From positions 806,001 through 870,000 of the forward strand of contig CAVPJX010000001.1 of assembly GCA_963705545.1 (NCBI GenBank): 64,000 bases of DNA. Direction: 5' to 3'. The DNA is from DATBLY01 sp963705545. GTDB lineage: Bacteria > Actinomycetota > UBA4738 > HRBIN12. A program made the translations under genes and the position numbers. The stretch's first letter is position 1; each line of letters opens with the position of its first letter. This document shows positions 1-8,589 of the stretch, one piece after another. The notes beneath the pieces were generated by a model, which saw only the letters and a program-made list of their open reading frames with translations, was not told the DNA's origin and searched no databases.

Positions 1-553
1 CGGCCTCGGGCGGGAACACGCTCACCATCAGCGAGTCGTGGTGCCCGTGGTACGACCCCTCGATCTTGACGATCAGGTCACGGCCGGTGAGCGCCCGCAT
101 GATCCGCACGGCGTCCAGGGTGGACTCCGTCCCCGAGTTGCCGAAGCGCCAGTACGGCAGGCGGTACCGCTCGGCGAGGTTCTCCGCCACCACCAGCGCG
201 TCCTCGGTCGGCTGCGCGAAGTGCGTCCCGAGCTCGACGCGCCGCTGCACCGCCTCGACGATCTTCGGGTGGGCGTGACCCATCACCATCACGCCGTAGC
301 CGTTGTGGAAGTCGACGTACTCGTTGCCGTCGATGTCCCACACGTGGGAGCCCTTCCCGTGGCTCACGTAGATCGGGTGCGGAGGCCAGGACTGCCAGCT
401 GGAGGAGACGCCGCCGGGCAGGCGGTGCTTCGCGATCTCTCGGTGCGCGAGGCTCTTCGCGTGCTTCGCGTCGAGCTTCTCCGTCTCCTCCTTCGTCAGC
501 CGCTCCACCAGGTCCAGGTCGATCTGCACGGTCTCGGTCTCGGTCGTGCTCAT
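1..553 (-). CDS. Class III aminotransferase, GSA-aminotransferase type (partial, C-terminus off the left edge)
   Basis: This is the N-terminal 184 codons of a PLP-dependent class III aminotransferase; the gene runs off the window. The ATG at 553-551 is preceded by a GGAAGGAG ribosome binding site. The protein has the family's cofactor-phosphate region (NSGTES) and a YHGHHDSLM stretch. It closely resembles the complete gene just upstream (576-1952), so the two are tandem paralogues, 22 bases apart and probably one operon. The family includes glutamate-1-semialdehyde 2,1-aminomutase, but no tetrapyrrole genes are nearby, so another amino-substrate is equally possible. The PLP lysine lies outside the window. 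The family call is firm; the substrate is unknown. Confidence 0.85.
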   Translation of the reverse strand, partial: MSTTETETVQIDLDLVERLTKEETEKLDAKHAKSLAHREIAKHRLPGGVSSSWQSWPPHPIYVSHGKGSHVWDIDGNEYVDFHNGYGVMVMGHAHPKIVEAVQRRVELGTHFAQPTEDALVVAENLAERYRLPYWRFGNSGTESTLDAVRIMRALTGRDLIVKIEGSYHGHHDSLMVSVFPPEA

Positions 554-575
554 CGCAGCTCCTTCCCGGCCGAGC

Positions 576-1952
576 CTACGTCGCGATCGCGGCCGCGAGC
601 TCCTCGAAGTTCTCCACGTACGCGCGCGCATCCTCCTCGGAGGTCGCGACGCACGTCGTCCACGTCTCCTGCTTCGACCACGGCGACTTGAACACGCCGC
701 GGTTCTGCTGGAAGAGCCACGCGAGGTACGTGATCCGCTCGTCGATCGCCACCGCGTCCCGGTACTCCCGCACCGGGGTCGCGGAGTAGATCACCGAGCC
801 CTTCGCGCCGAGCCCGGCGACGTAGGCGGGCAGCCCGTGCCGCTCGATCGCCGCCGAGCACCCCTGTTCGAGGATCCGGTGGATCCGGTTCAGATGCCCG
901 TAGGCGTCCGGCGTCAGGACCTCGGTCAGCGCCGCCCGGCTCGCGGCCATCGTCAGCGGGTTGCCGTTGAACGTGCCGGCCATGTCGTACTCCGCGTCGA
1001 CGACCTTCTGGTAGAGCTCGCGCGTCGCGCCGATCGCGCCGCAGGGCAGGCCGCCGCCGATCGCCTTCGCCAGGCACACCACGTCGGGCATCACGCCGAA
1101 GGCCTCCACGGCGCCGCCGTACGCGATCGTCGCGCCCGTCTTCACCTCGTCGAACGCCAGGTACGCACCGTGACGGTGCGCCAGGTCCTTCAGGCCCTGC
1201 AGGTAGCCGGGCTCGGGGAGGATCACGCCGCAGTTCATCATCGCCGGCTCGACGATCATGCCGGCGACGTTGCCCTCGTGCTCGGCGAACGCACGCTCCG
1301 CCTCGACCAGGTCGTTGAACGGCACGACCCGGACGAGCGCCGCGAAGGCGCCGGGGATCCCCATCGCCTGGGGCAGCGTCACCGGGTGCTCGCGCGGTCC
1401 GATCAGGGCCGGATCCGGCGCCACCGAGAACATCAGGGCGTCGTGGTGGCCGTGGTACGTGCCCTCGATCTTGACGATCACGTCGCGGCCGGTGTTCGCG
1501 CGCATCAACCGCGCGGCCTCGAGCGTCGCCTCGGTCCCCGAGTTGCAGAACCGCCACAGCGGCAGCCCGAACCGGTCGACGAGGTTCTCCCCCACGGCGT
1601 CGAGGTGCTTCGTCGGCTGCGCGAAGTGCGTCCCGCGCCGCGCCTGACGCTCGATCGCCTCGACGATCTTCGGATGGGCGTGGCCGACGACCATCGCGCC
1701 GTAGCCGAGGTGGAAGTCGCGGTACTCGTTGCCGTCGATGTCCCACAGGCGCGCGCCCTCGCCGCGATCGATGTAGATCGTGTGGGGCGGCGAGTCCTGC
1801 CAGCTGGAGGCGACCCCGCCGGCGACGGTGCGCTCGGCGACCTTGCGGTACGCGATCGATGCCCGGTGCTTCGGCTCGAGTTTGGTTTCCTCGTCCCGGA
1901 TCAGCGCGTCGATGCGCTCCAGGTCCAGCGCGATCGTCTCCTTGACGACCAT
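576..1952 (-). CDS. Class III aminotransferase, glutamate-1-semialdehyde aminotransferase-like
   Basis: A 458-residue PLP-dependent aminotransferase. The ATG at 1952 was preferred over the open frame extending to 2027 because GAGGAGGGCG lies just upstream of it. Visible landmarks are NSGTEATLEAARLMRA (cofactor phosphate binding), YHGHHDALM, the Asp-containing AFDEVKTGA strand and the Schiff-base lysine in CLAKAIGGGLP. The length fits the HemL/GSA group, slightly longer than true HemL. It is paired with a paralogous partial gene downstream and has a perfect inverted repeat about 60 bases upstream, which suggests control by a local repressor. The substrate cannot be read from the sequence. A catabolic omega-amino-acid or amine transaminase is as likely as a haem-pathway enzyme. 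Confidence 0.88.
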   Translation of the reverse strand: MVVKETIALDLERIDALIRDEETKLEPKHRASIAYRKVAERTVAGGVASSWQDSPPHTIYIDRGEGARLWDIDGNEYRDFHLGYGAMVVGHAHPKIVEAIERQARRGTHFAQPTKHLDAVGENLVDRFGLPLWRFCNSGTEATLEAARLMRANTGRDVIVKIEGTYHGHHDALMFSVAPDPALIGPREHPVTLPQAMGIPGAFAALVRVVPFNDLVEAERAFAEHEGNVAGMIVEPAMMNCGVILPEPGYLQGLKDLAHRHGAYLAFDEVKTGATIAYGGAVEAFGVMPDVVCLAKAIGGGLPCGAIGATRELYQKVVDAEYDMAGTFNGNPLTMAASRAALTEVLTPDAYGHLNRIHRILEQGCSAAIERHGLPAYVAGLGAKGSVIYSATPVREYRDAVAIDERITYLAWLFQQNRGVFKSPWSKQETWTTCVATSEEDARAYVENFEELAAAIAT

Positions 1953-2010
1953 GGGGTACCGCCCTCCTCGCGGAACCGCCGGTCCCCGCGGGGCCACCCA
2001 CGAGCATCGT

Positions 2011-2028
2011 TTTGAACGGCGGTTCAAA
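2011..2028. promoter_or_regulatory. Inverted-repeat operator upstream of the aminotransferase pair
   Basis: TTTGAAC and GTTCAAA form a perfect 7-base inverted repeat around a 4-base centre (GGCG). It lies 59 bases upstream of the aminotransferase ATG and is conspicuously AT-rich for this genome. Size and spacing resemble operators of TetR-type repressors. No regulator gene lies next to it in the window, so the partner is unknown. The regulatory role is inferred from position and symmetry only. Confidence 0.55.
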
Positions 2029-2163
2029 CGTATCGGGATGATACCCCAGGGCTCCGGCCGGTGGGAAGCGCCAGGATTGAACGCCGCTCAGGCGGGAGAC
2101 GCCCGCGATCCGACGCCCCCGAGCCGATCCCGATGGGGCCGTTGGTATCGTGAGGATGCACGT

Positions 2164-2238
2164 GGTGGCCGTAGCTCAGCTGGTTAGAGCGCCGGGTTGT
2201 GGTCCCGGAGGTCGGGGGTTCGAGTCCCCTCGGTCACC
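2164..2238 (+). tRNA. tRNA-His (GTG anticodon)
   Basis: A cloverleaf can be drawn by hand. GTGGCCG (2165-2171) pairs with CGGTCAC (2231-2237), there is a D arm with AGCTCAGCTGG, and the anticodon stem CCGGG/CCCGG encloses the GTG anticodon. The T arm has the usual GGTTCGAGTCC form. G at 2164 can pair with C at 2238, giving the extra G-1:C73 pair typical of tRNA-His. CCA is not encoded. Confidence 0.95.
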
Positions 2239-2284
2239 CTCCCTTCGAGGTCCTCGCGACCACCGGCCGTTGCTACACTTCGGC

Positions 2285-2361
2285 GGGCCTCTAGCTCAAT
2301 CTGGCAGAGCAACGGACTCTTAATCCGCAGGTTCCGGGTTCGAGTCCCGGGGGGCCCACCA
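2285..2361 (+). tRNA. tRNA-Lys (CTT anticodon), CCA encoded
   Basis: GGGCCTC (2285-2291) pairs with GGGGCCC (2351-2357), with one T-G wobble. The anticodon stem CGGAC/TCCG presents a CTT anticodon. The T arm is CCGGG-TTCGAGT-CCCGG. The 3' CCA is encoded (2359-2361), unlike the neighbouring tRNA-His. The two tRNA genes are 46 bases apart on the same strand and could be co-transcribed. Confidence 0.95.
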
Positions 2362-2389
2362 CCTCGACGGATCCGCCGTTCGACGGCGT

Positions 2390-2839
2390 CTAGCTCCCGA
2401 GCTCCGCGACCCACTCCCTGAGCCGCGGCAGGTGCTCGGCGTAGTGCTGGGGTCCGGCCTTGCGGATCCACCGATCGGCCTCGGGCGACATCTCCGGGAG
2501 CGCGGTCCACGCGTGCAGCATCCGGTTCCTCGCCGCGATCCCCTGGACCTGTACATCCGCGAACGAGACGTCACGCATCGCCGCGTAGAACGCCTCGTTC
2601 ATGGTGTCGACGTCGATCTCGTCGGGCCGGTACGTGCCGGTTCGGATCCGCTCGAGGACGGCCCCCGCCTCGGCGAGCCAGCTCCCGACGTGACCGACGA
2701 GATCCTTGGCGGACCACCCCTCCGCGAAGTATCCGGGCTCCGCGACCCGATCGCGTGGCAGCTCGTCGACGAGCCGATGCAGCTCGGTCCAGAGCCGATC
2801 CTCCTCGGCGATCAGCTCCGGGTCCGGCAGGTGCGTCAT
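2390..2839 (-). CDS. DinB / maleylpyruvate isomerase N-terminal-like four-helix protein
   Basis: A 149-residue helical protein with the layout of the DinB / mycothiol-dependent maleylpyruvate isomerase N-terminal fold: an N-terminal helix (EEDRLWTELHRLVDELP), a WSAKDLVGHVGSWL helix carrying the first likely metal His, and a late His in GPQHYAEHLPRL. Members of this superfamily bind a divalent metal through three His and are often thiol-dependent transferases or uncharacterised. It is a single gene that ends just after tRNA-Lys and runs divergently from the ion channel gene. The exact reaction cannot be inferred. Confidence 0.7.
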   Translation of the reverse strand: MTHLPDPELIAEEDRLWTELHRLVDELPRDRVAEPGYFAEGWSAKDLVGHVGSWLAEAGAVLERIRTGTYRPDEIDVDTMNEAFYAAMRDVSFADVQVQGIAARNRMLHAWTALPEMSPEADRWIRKAGPQHYAEHLPRLREWVAELGS

Positions 2840-2878
2840 GGGCTCAGTATGACGACGATGCGCGTGTAGGCTGCGCGG

Positions 2879-3943
2879 ATGCAGTGGGTAGCGCTACCCG
2901 CGGGCATCCTGATCCTGGTCTGGGCGTTGCTCGACGTGTTCCGGACGCTGGTCATGCCGCGGGCCGCGCGCGGGCGGTTCCGCCTGAGCCGGATCCTGTT
3001 CCTCCTGCTGTGGCGCCCCTGGCGCTGGGTGGCGCTCCGTCGCCGGACCGTCCAGGCCCGGGAGCGGATCCTCGCCGTGGCGGCCCCGTTCTTCTTCTTC
3101 CTCCTGTTGGTGGGTTGGGCGAGCCTCCTCGTGCTCGGGTTCGGGCTGGTCCTGTGGAGCAGCGCGTTCACGCACGGCGTGGACGGGAGCGACGGCTCGT
3201 TCGGCTCCGCCCTCTACTTCAGCGGGTCCTCGCTGTTCACGATCGGGTTCGGGGACGTCGTCGCCACGGGATGGACCCGCGCGGTGGTCGTGATCGCGGG
3301 CGCGGCGGGCCTCGGGCTCGTCGCGGTCGTGATCGGCTACCTCCCGGTCCTCTACCAGGCGTTCAACCGCCGCGAGGTCGGCGTGCTCCTGCTCGACGCG
3401 CGGGCCGGGTCGCCGCCCTCGGGGCCGGAGCTCCTCCACCGGATGGGAGCTGCCGGCGTCGCCTCGTCCTTGCCCGAGCTGTTCGCGGAGTGGGAACGGT
3501 GGGTGGCCGACGTGCTGGAGACCCACATGTCCTACCCGCTGCTCGCCCTGTTCCGTTCTCCCCACGACCAGACGTCATGGGTGACCTCCCTCGGGTCCGT
3601 GCTCGACGCGGCGACGCTCGTCATCACCTCGGTCGACGGCCCGCCCGACGGGCACGCGAAGCTCCTGTACGGGACGGCGGTGCACGCCGTCGAGGACCTC
3701 TTCTTCTACTTCCGGCTCACCGAGCGCGAGGCGGTGATCCAGCGTGACGAGTTCGACGACGTGTTGGGGGACATGAAGGCCGAGGGGTTCTCGGTCCGGC
3801 CGGTGGACGAGGCGTTCGCCCGGTTCACGGAGAAGCGCGCGACGTACGCGCCGCGGCTGGACGCGATCGCCGTGATGCTCGCCACGCCTCCCGCCCTGTG
3901 GATCGGTGACCGTTCGTTCCTCGGGGCGCGGACCGCGCACTGA
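2879..3943 (+). CDS. Two-transmembrane potassium-type ion channel
   Basis: A 354-residue membrane protein. It has an N-terminal hydrophobic segment (about residues 4-20), a second very hydrophobic helix (FFFFLLLVGWASLLVLGFGL), and a pore loop with the selectivity-filter-like sequence SSLFTIGFGD. A final helix (VVVIAGAAGLGLVAVVIGYL) follows. TIGFGD matches the T-x-G-[YF]-G-D potassium-channel filter, so it should conduct K+ in the inner membrane. The last ~200 residues are soluble and not a recognised RCK domain. The gene is followed after 17 bases by a PPOX-type gene, probably in one transcript. Gating is unknown. Confidence 0.78.
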   Translation: MQWVALPAGILILVWALLDVFRTLVMPRAARGRFRLSRILFLLLWRPWRWVALRRRTVQARERILAVAAPFFFFLLLVGWASLLVLGFGLVLWSSAFTHGVDGSDGSFGSALYFSGSSLFTIGFGDVVATGWTRAVVVIAGAAGLGLVAVVIGYLPVLYQAFNRREVGVLLLDARAGSPPSGPELLHRMGAAGVASSLPELFAEWERWVADVLETHMSYPLLALFRSPHDQTSWVTSLGSVLDAATLVITSVDGPPDGHAKLLYGTAVHAVEDLFFYFRLTEREAVIQRDEFDDVLGDMKAEGFSVRPVDEAFARFTEKRATYAPRLDAIAVMLATPPALWIGDRSFLGARTAH

Positions 3944-3960
3944 CGGGTTAGCATCCCTCC

Positions 3961-4395
3961 ATGGTTGGCATCCCCCTCCCCGATGCGGCTCGCGCGCTCA
4001 TCGAGATCGGCATCGTCGCGCACGTCGTCACGCTCGACGAGGACGGCGGGCCGCAGGTCACCGCCGCCTGGGTCGGCCTCGAAGGGGACGAGATCGTCGT
4101 GGCGACGCTCCCGGATCAACGCAAGCTGAGGAACCTCCGGCGGGATCCCCGCATCGCCCTGTCGATCCCATCCACCACCACGAACGCCTGGGGCCTGCTC
4201 GAGTACCTCGTCGTGTACGGGACGGCGCGGGTGACCGAGGGCGGAGCCGCCGAGATCCTGCAGCGCCTCGCGCACACCTACATCGGACCCGACGTCGTCT
4301 TCCCGCCGATGCCCGACCCCCCTCCGGGGTTCGTCACGAGGATCACGCCCGAACGCCTCGGGGGCGTCGGGCCCTGGAACCCGGCCCGCGGCTAG
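3961..4395 (+). CDS. PPOX-class flavin/F420-dependent oxidoreductase
   Basis: A 144-residue split-barrel protein of the pyridoxamine 5'-phosphate oxidase-like group. The opening strand LDEDGGPQVTAAWV and the next block VATLPDQRKLRNLRRDPRIALSI match the pattern used by actinobacterial PPOX-class F420-dependent enzymes, where K and R residues bind the cofactor phosphate. The middle (LEYLVVYGTARVTEGG) is the usual third strand pair. It lies 17 bases after the ion channel gene and is probably co-transcribed. Cofactor (FMN, F420 or haem) and substrate are not determinable here. Confidence 0.8.
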   Translation: MVGIPLPDAARALIEIGIVAHVVTLDEDGGPQVTAAWVGLEGDEIVVATLPDQRKLRNLRRDPRIALSIPSTTTNAWGLLEYLVVYGTARVTEGGAAEILQRLAHTYIGPDVVFPPMPDPPPGFVTRITPERLGGVGPWNPARG

Positions 4396-4517
4396 CGACG
4401 GCTCTCACCCGCATGCACGCCGGGATCGGCGGGCCCGATCACCGACTTCCGCTCGTAGACCGCGATCACGCGGTTCTGCTAGACCTCACGTCATCCACGA
4501 CCCTGGGGAGGGGCAGC

Positions 4518-6305
4518 ATGAGGCGTGGCAGGATCGTCATCACCACGGTGCTCGTCGCGGTACTCGCGATGACCGGCACCGCCGTCGGACACCCGGGCGG
4601 CGGCGGCAGCAGCGGGTTCAAGACCTCGCAGCCGGCCATGCTGACCGCCGTCATGGGTGGGGTGCGGATCTCGCCCATCATGACCGTCGGCGACGTGCTG
4701 AACAGCGGGTATCGGTTCGAGGCCATCCCGGACGGGATCTCGGTGAGGCCGCGGGGTTGGGGCCGCGTCGACCTGTTCATCAACCACGAGACGAGCAAGG
4801 TGCCGTTCCCCTACAACACGGCGACGCCGACGGCGGCCAACGGGGAGAACGACTTCGACAACGCGCAGGTGAGCCAACTCGTCCTGAACCAGCACTCGGC
4901 CGGCGTGCTGAGCGGCTCGTTCGCGATCTCGAGCGGCTCGGGCTACCAGCGGTTCTGCTCCAACTACCTCGCGACGTGGCGAGAGGGATTCACTCGGGAG
5001 ATCCTCTTCACGAACGAGGAGACGCCCGACTACGTGTACCGGCAGGAGGCCTCCTGGCCGCCGGTGATGGGGAGCGCCGCAGAGCGCGAGGCCGGGCTGG
5101 TCATCGCGCTCGACGTGCGGACCGGTACGTCGTTCCCGATCTACGGGATGGGCCGGCACAACCACGAGAACGCGGTCGCGATCCCAGGCTTCCGCAGGCC
5201 CGTGGTGTTCTCGGGCGACGACACGTTCACGAGCGGTCCCCTCGACGATCCGCTCAATGCGGACCTGGCCATCAAGCTCGCGCCGTCCCAGTCCCAGCTC
5301 TATTCCTACATCGCGTCGAGCACGCGCTCGTTGCTCCAGGACAAGGGCGACCTCTGGGCGTTCGTGTCGGACACGCCGGGCGTGCGGAACTACTACGACG
5401 TGACCCCGAACTCGGGAACCGTCGTGACCGGGCACTTCATCAAGGTGCCGAAGATGATCGCGACCGGCCTGAAGCCCGACGGCTCGGAGGTGAAGGCGGC
5501 CGACCTCGGCTACCCGCTCCCGCCGACGGATGGCAGCTGGCAGCGTGACCTCCGCTCGGTCGCGTCGGTGGGTATCGACGGGCCCCAGTGGGTGCTCGAA
5601 TACTGGAGCGACATCAACAACGTGTTCCAGTTCGTGCGCGTAGAGGACATCGCCTACGACAAGCGCCCGGGCATGGGCAACGTCGTCTACATCGTCGACT
5701 CGGGTCGGGGCAGGACCGCAGCTCAGCACGCAGCGACCCCGGACACCCCGTTCCCATCCACGAACGGCCGCGTCTGGAGGATGGAGCTCGACAAGCATGA
5801 TCCGACGAAGGTGACCTCGCTCACGGTGTTCGTCGAGGGCGACGACAACCCCGTCAAGACGCTCAACGAGGTTCACCAGCCGGACAACATCGAATCGACC
5901 TGGAACGGACTCCTGCTGACGGAGGACCCCGGATCGAGTCAGCAGTTCACGGCGGAACAGCAAGCGGCGGATCCGCTCAACGCGACCACGGCGCGGCTCT
6001 GGTACGTCCCGCTCGCGAACCCGACCGCCGCCCAGGTCGTTGCGAAGGTCGACCAATCGACCGATGGGGTCATCGGCATCGATGTCGACGGTCGTCCGGC
6101 CGGCAACTGGGGCGCCTGGGAGTCGACCGGCATCGTCGACGCCTCAAGGGCGTTCGGACCCGGAGCCTTCCTGATCAACGTCCAGGCGCACACCCTCTGG
6201 GTGCAGCAGGCGCCGGGAGACGACAACAACGGCGACGGCCTCCCCGACTTCACGTACAAGCGCGAAGGCGGGCAGCTGCTGCTGATCCGGATCCCGTTCG
6301 CGTAG
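4518..6305 (+). CDS. Secreted PhoX-like / DUF839 beta-propeller protein
   Basis: A 595-residue exported protein. ATG 4518 follows GGGGAGGGGCAGC; an N-terminal basic stretch and hydrophobic segment (IVITTVLVAVLAMTGTAVG) form a signal peptide. The body has repeated propeller-like motifs with acidic/His clusters (LFINHETSKVPFP, ILFTNEETPDYV, GRHNHENAVAIPG, NEVHQPDNIESTWNGLLLTEDPG). These resemble the DUF839/PhoX alkaline phosphatase-like family, which binds Ca and Fe through Glu and Asp. The phosphatase function is only a suggestion. A strong bidirectional terminator follows the stop codon. Confidence 0.6.
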   Translation: MRRGRIVITTVLVAVLAMTGTAVGHPGGGGSSGFKTSQPAMLTAVMGGVRISPIMTVGDVLNSGYRFEAIPDGISVRPRGWGRVDLFINHETSKVPFPYNTATPTAANGENDFDNAQVSQLVLNQHSAGVLSGSFAISSGSGYQRFCSNYLATWREGFTREILFTNEETPDYVYRQEASWPPVMGSAAEREAGLVIALDVRTGTSFPIYGMGRHNHENAVAIPGFRRPVVFSGDDTFTSGPLDDPLNADLAIKLAPSQSQLYSYIASSTRSLLQDKGDLWAFVSDTPGVRNYYDVTPNSGTVVTGHFIKVPKMIATGLKPDGSEVKAADLGYPLPPTDGSWQRDLRSVASVGIDGPQWVLEYWSDINNVFQFVRVEDIAYDKRPGMGNVVYIVDSGRGRTAAQHAATPDTPFPSTNGRVWRMELDKHDPTKVTSLTVFVEGDDNPVKTLNEVHQPDNIESTWNGLLLTEDPGSSQQFTAEQQAADPLNATTARLWYVPLANPTAAQVVAKVDQSTDGVIGIDVDGRPAGNWGAWESTGIVDASRAFGPGAFLINVQAHTLWVQQAPGDDNNGDGLPDFTYKREGGQLLLIRIPFA

Positions 6306-6318
6306 GTCGGCGCGATCC

Positions 6319-6356
6319 GAACGAACGAGGGGTCCGCACGGGCCCCTCGTTCGTTC
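6319..6356. terminator. Bidirectional terminator, 14-bp perfect stem
   Basis: GAACGAACGAGGGG (6319-6332) is fully complementary to 6343-6356 around a 10-base loop. It lies between two convergent stop codons (PhoX-like gene ending 6305 and L,D-transpeptidase ending 6365), so it can terminate both. Confidence 0.85.
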
Positions 6357-6364
6357 CCGGACCC

Positions 6365-7144
6365 CTACGGCTTGATGATCACCGGCGTGCCGAGCGGCAC
6401 GCGCTCGAGCTGGCGCATCTGCGGGTTGTACACCCGGACGCAGCCGTGCGAGACCATCAGGCCTCGGTCGGACGGGTCCGCGGTTCCGTGGATCGCCATG
6501 CGGCCTCCGCCCGGCCAGTCCAGCAGGACGTTCGAGAACCCCGACAGGCCGAGCGCGAACACCCCGTACGGGCCGGCCGGGTCGGACTGCGGGACATGGG
6601 CCCACACGTAGAAGCGACCGGTCGCGGTCGGTGTCCACGGTGTGCCGATCCCGACGGCGAAGCGATGGACGATCTTCCCGTCGCGCGTGTGCACCAGCAC
6701 CCGGTCGGACAGGTCTACGACGATCTTCTCCCGGACGCGCTCGACGCTGACGTCGGACTTCTGCACCCACCCGCTCGTCCCGTTCGGTCGCACCGGCACC
6801 AGGATCCGCAGCCATGCCTCCCCGGTCCCGTCGCGGACCGCGTCGGTCACCAGGAACGAGAGCTCCTGGCCCATGGGGTTGATCGGGTCGAACACGTACG
6901 TCTTACCCGTCGACGCGTCCGGCTTCCGCCACACATCCAGGCGGGGCAGCAACGCCGTGGCGACGTACGTCCCGGAGGGAAGGACGGGGACGTTGGTCCC
7001 GGACGCCCCCAGGACGACGGGGCGGCCGAGCTCGGCGGCCGGTGCCGGCGCAGGCGGGTGCCAGGCTTGGACGACCTCCTGCGTGCAGCCGGCCGTCAGC
7101 GCGGCGAGCAGCACCAGGACGACGCGCGCTCCCCGGGCCCTCAC
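6365..7144 (-). CDS. L,D-transpeptidase (YkuD) lipoprotein
   Basis: The enzyme cross-links peptidoglycan (3-3 links) or attaches proteins to it at the outer face of the membrane. From the GTG at 7144 the protein is 259 residues, with a compact lipoprotein signal ending LAALTAGC (Cys about position 20). An SH3-like middle part (SGWVQKSDVSV) precedes the YkuD domain, which has the diagnostic HGTADPSDRGLMVSHGCVR, including the catalytic Cys and its His. An upstream ATG at 7171 is possible but would spoil the signal peptide. It ends at a bidirectional terminator. Confidence 0.88.
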   Translation of the reverse strand: MRARGARVVLVLLAALTAGCTQEVVQAWHPPAPAPAAELGRPVVLGASGTNVPVLPSGTYVATALLPRLDVWRKPDASTGKTYVFDPINPMGQELSFLVTDAVRDGTGEAWLRILVPVRPNGTSGWVQKSDVSVERVREKIVVDLSDRVLVHTRDGKIVHRFAVGIGTPWTPTATGRFYVWAHVPQSDPAGPYGVFALGLSGFSNVLLDWPGGGRMAIHGTADPSDRGLMVSHGCVRVYNPQMRQLERVPLGTPVIIKP

Positions 7145-7255
7145 GGCGGCATCTTCGCACCGACCCCCCATCTTGGCGACGGCCGTTCGGCCGATATGCT
7201 CGCGCATCGGTCCGGCGCCCCGGTCCATCGATGGAACCGGGACGACCGGCCGGGG

Positions 7256-7762
7256 TCAGGAGGCCGACGGCCCATCGTCGAGGCGCGTCGCGATCGCGTC
7301 CGCCCACGCCCCGATCTCGGCCCAGTCCCGGAAGTCGCCATCCGGCGCCTTCACGGCCTTCACGATCATCCGCTCGGCGAACCCGAGCGCGTCGCGATCG
7401 AGCGCGCCGAAGAACACGCGGTGCTCGATCGGGCCGAGCAGCTCGGTGAGCTGGGGCAGCTGCTTCGGCTGCTCCTCCTCGTCCTCGACGTCGGAGCCGA
7501 GCGGGCCGCTCGTGAAGAGCCAGACGGGGATGCGGGCGAGCTCGCCCGCGTGCCGCTCGGCCCACGCGGTCGCCTCCTTCATCCACGACCCCGCGTACAC
7601 CGCGCTCCCCAGGACCGCCGCGGCGGCGGTGCCCGGGCCGTCCAGCTCGGTCACGCTCACCGCCCGCGCGTCGTGGCCTCGCTCGGTCAACCGGCCGGCG
7701 ATCGCCCGCGCGATCCCCTCGGTCGAGCCGTGCTTGCTCGCGTACGCGACCAACACCTCCAC
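7256..7762 (-). CDS. Flavodoxin-domain protein (protoporphyrinogen-oxidase HemG-like)
   Basis: A 168-residue flavodoxin-fold protein. The start VEVLVAYASKHGSTEGIARAI carries the FMN phosphate-binding loop (S-K-H-G-S-T-E). LGSAVYAGSWMKEA and LFTSGPLGSD are the two other FMN loops, as in menaquinone-dependent protoporphyrinogen oxidase (HemG) and the actinobacterial flavodoxins annotated after it. The GTG at 7762 is chosen because GAGAGGAG lies 8 bases upstream. It follows the terminator of the membrane-protein gene at 7846-8439. Whether it acts in haem synthesis is not shown. Confidence 0.82.
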   Translation of the reverse strand: MEVLVAYASKHGSTEGIARAIAGRLTERGHDARAVSVTELDGPGTAAAAVLGSAVYAGSWMKEATAWAERHAGELARIPVWLFTSGPLGSDVEDEEEQPKQLPQLTELLGPIEHRVFFGALDRDALGFAERMIVKAVKAPDGDFRDWAEIGAWADAIATRLDDGPSAS

Positions 7763-7799
7763 CCCGATCACTCCTCTCTCGAACCCAGGCCGGGACGCA

Positions 7800-7832
7800 G
7801 GAAGACCGCCCGACGGGGTCGGGCGGTCTTCC
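7800..7832 (-). terminator. Rho-independent-type hairpin, 15-bp stem
   Basis: A perfect inverted repeat of 15 bases (7800-7814 with 7818-7832) around a GGG loop lies directly after the stop codon of the membrane-protein gene (7846-8439, minus strand) and before the flavodoxin gene. It therefore most likely terminates the former. Confidence 0.8.
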
Positions 7833-7845
7833 GCGTGGAACCGGC

Positions 7846-8439
7846 CTACGCGTCCTGGGTCACGCGCTCGGGCGTGATCACCGTGGGCGTCGCCGCCGCC
7901 TCCTTGGCCGCCGCCCGCTTCGCGTGCCGGAAGCCGAAGAAGGCCAGGATGCCGAGGATGATCCCCGCCGCCACCATCACGTAGCCGGCGTACAGGGCGA
8001 TCGTCGCGACCGTCCACCAGCCGTACGCGTTCAGGAGCGCGCCGCGGAGCATCTCGCCCTTGAACAGGGTGTCGGCCTTCCCCGCCAGCTCGGCCGCCGT
8101 GTCGGGGTCGAGCCCCTCCTCGCGGGCCGCCGCGCTCGTCTCCGAGTACGTCGCCCCCTCGTTGATGCCCTCGAGGTGCCCGCCGATGTAGTCGCTGAAC
8201 CCCTTCGCCTGCTCGCCGTTCACGACCTGCTCGCCGGCGAACTGCCCGACCGTCGCCTGCTCCTCGGGCGTCATCGCCTCGAGGGGCGGGAACGTGACCT
8301 TCTGCGCCTCAAGCCGGTCGCTGACGTTGTCCTGACCGAAGTTGCCGCCGTAGATCGCGAGCCCGCCCAGCACGATCAGCACGACCGCGACCACCGCGGC
8401 CGCCGAGCTGACCATCTGGTCCCACACCTTGCGGTCCAT
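7846..8439 (-). CDS. Membrane protein with two transmembrane helices, function unknown
   Basis: A 197-residue protein not recognised as a named family. One transmembrane helix lies near the N-terminus (SSAAAVVAVVLIVLGGLAIYGG) and another near residue 155 (IALYAGYVMVAAGIILGILA), leaving a loop of about 110 residues rich in Glu and Ala. A short basic Ala-rich tail follows. The ATG at 8439 has a GGGGGACGACG leader. It is monocistronic, divergent from the GNAT/acyl-CoA synthetase gene and closed by a strong terminator. Similar small membrane proteins are common in Actinomycetota as hypothetical genes. Confidence 0.7.
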   Translation of the reverse strand: MDRKVWDQMVSSAAAVVAVVLIVLGGLAIYGGNFGQDNVSDRLEAQKVTFPPLEAMTPEEQATVGQFAGEQVVNGEQAKGFSDYIGGHLEGINEGATYSETSAAAREEGLDPDTAAELAGKADTLFKGEMLRGALLNAYGWWTVATIALYAGYVMVAAGIILGILAFFGFRHAKRAAAKEAAATPTVITPERVTQDA

Positions 8440-8589
8440 CGTCGTCCCCCTTCCGGGTGTTGTTCCGATGCGTGCAGGATGGCGGAGCGCCCCCGAGCTG
8501 GGAGGGGCCCCGTGGCTCGGTTCGGACGGGACCTTGCCCGGCCCGCCCGGGCCGTTCGACCTATCCTCGTGCTGGACGGCGACCACAGG

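Noticed and set aside
7858..7876. Reverse-strand match to the dispersed motif
   Set aside because: It lies within the coding end of a membrane-protein gene and is the only opposite-orientation hit seen; probably chance.
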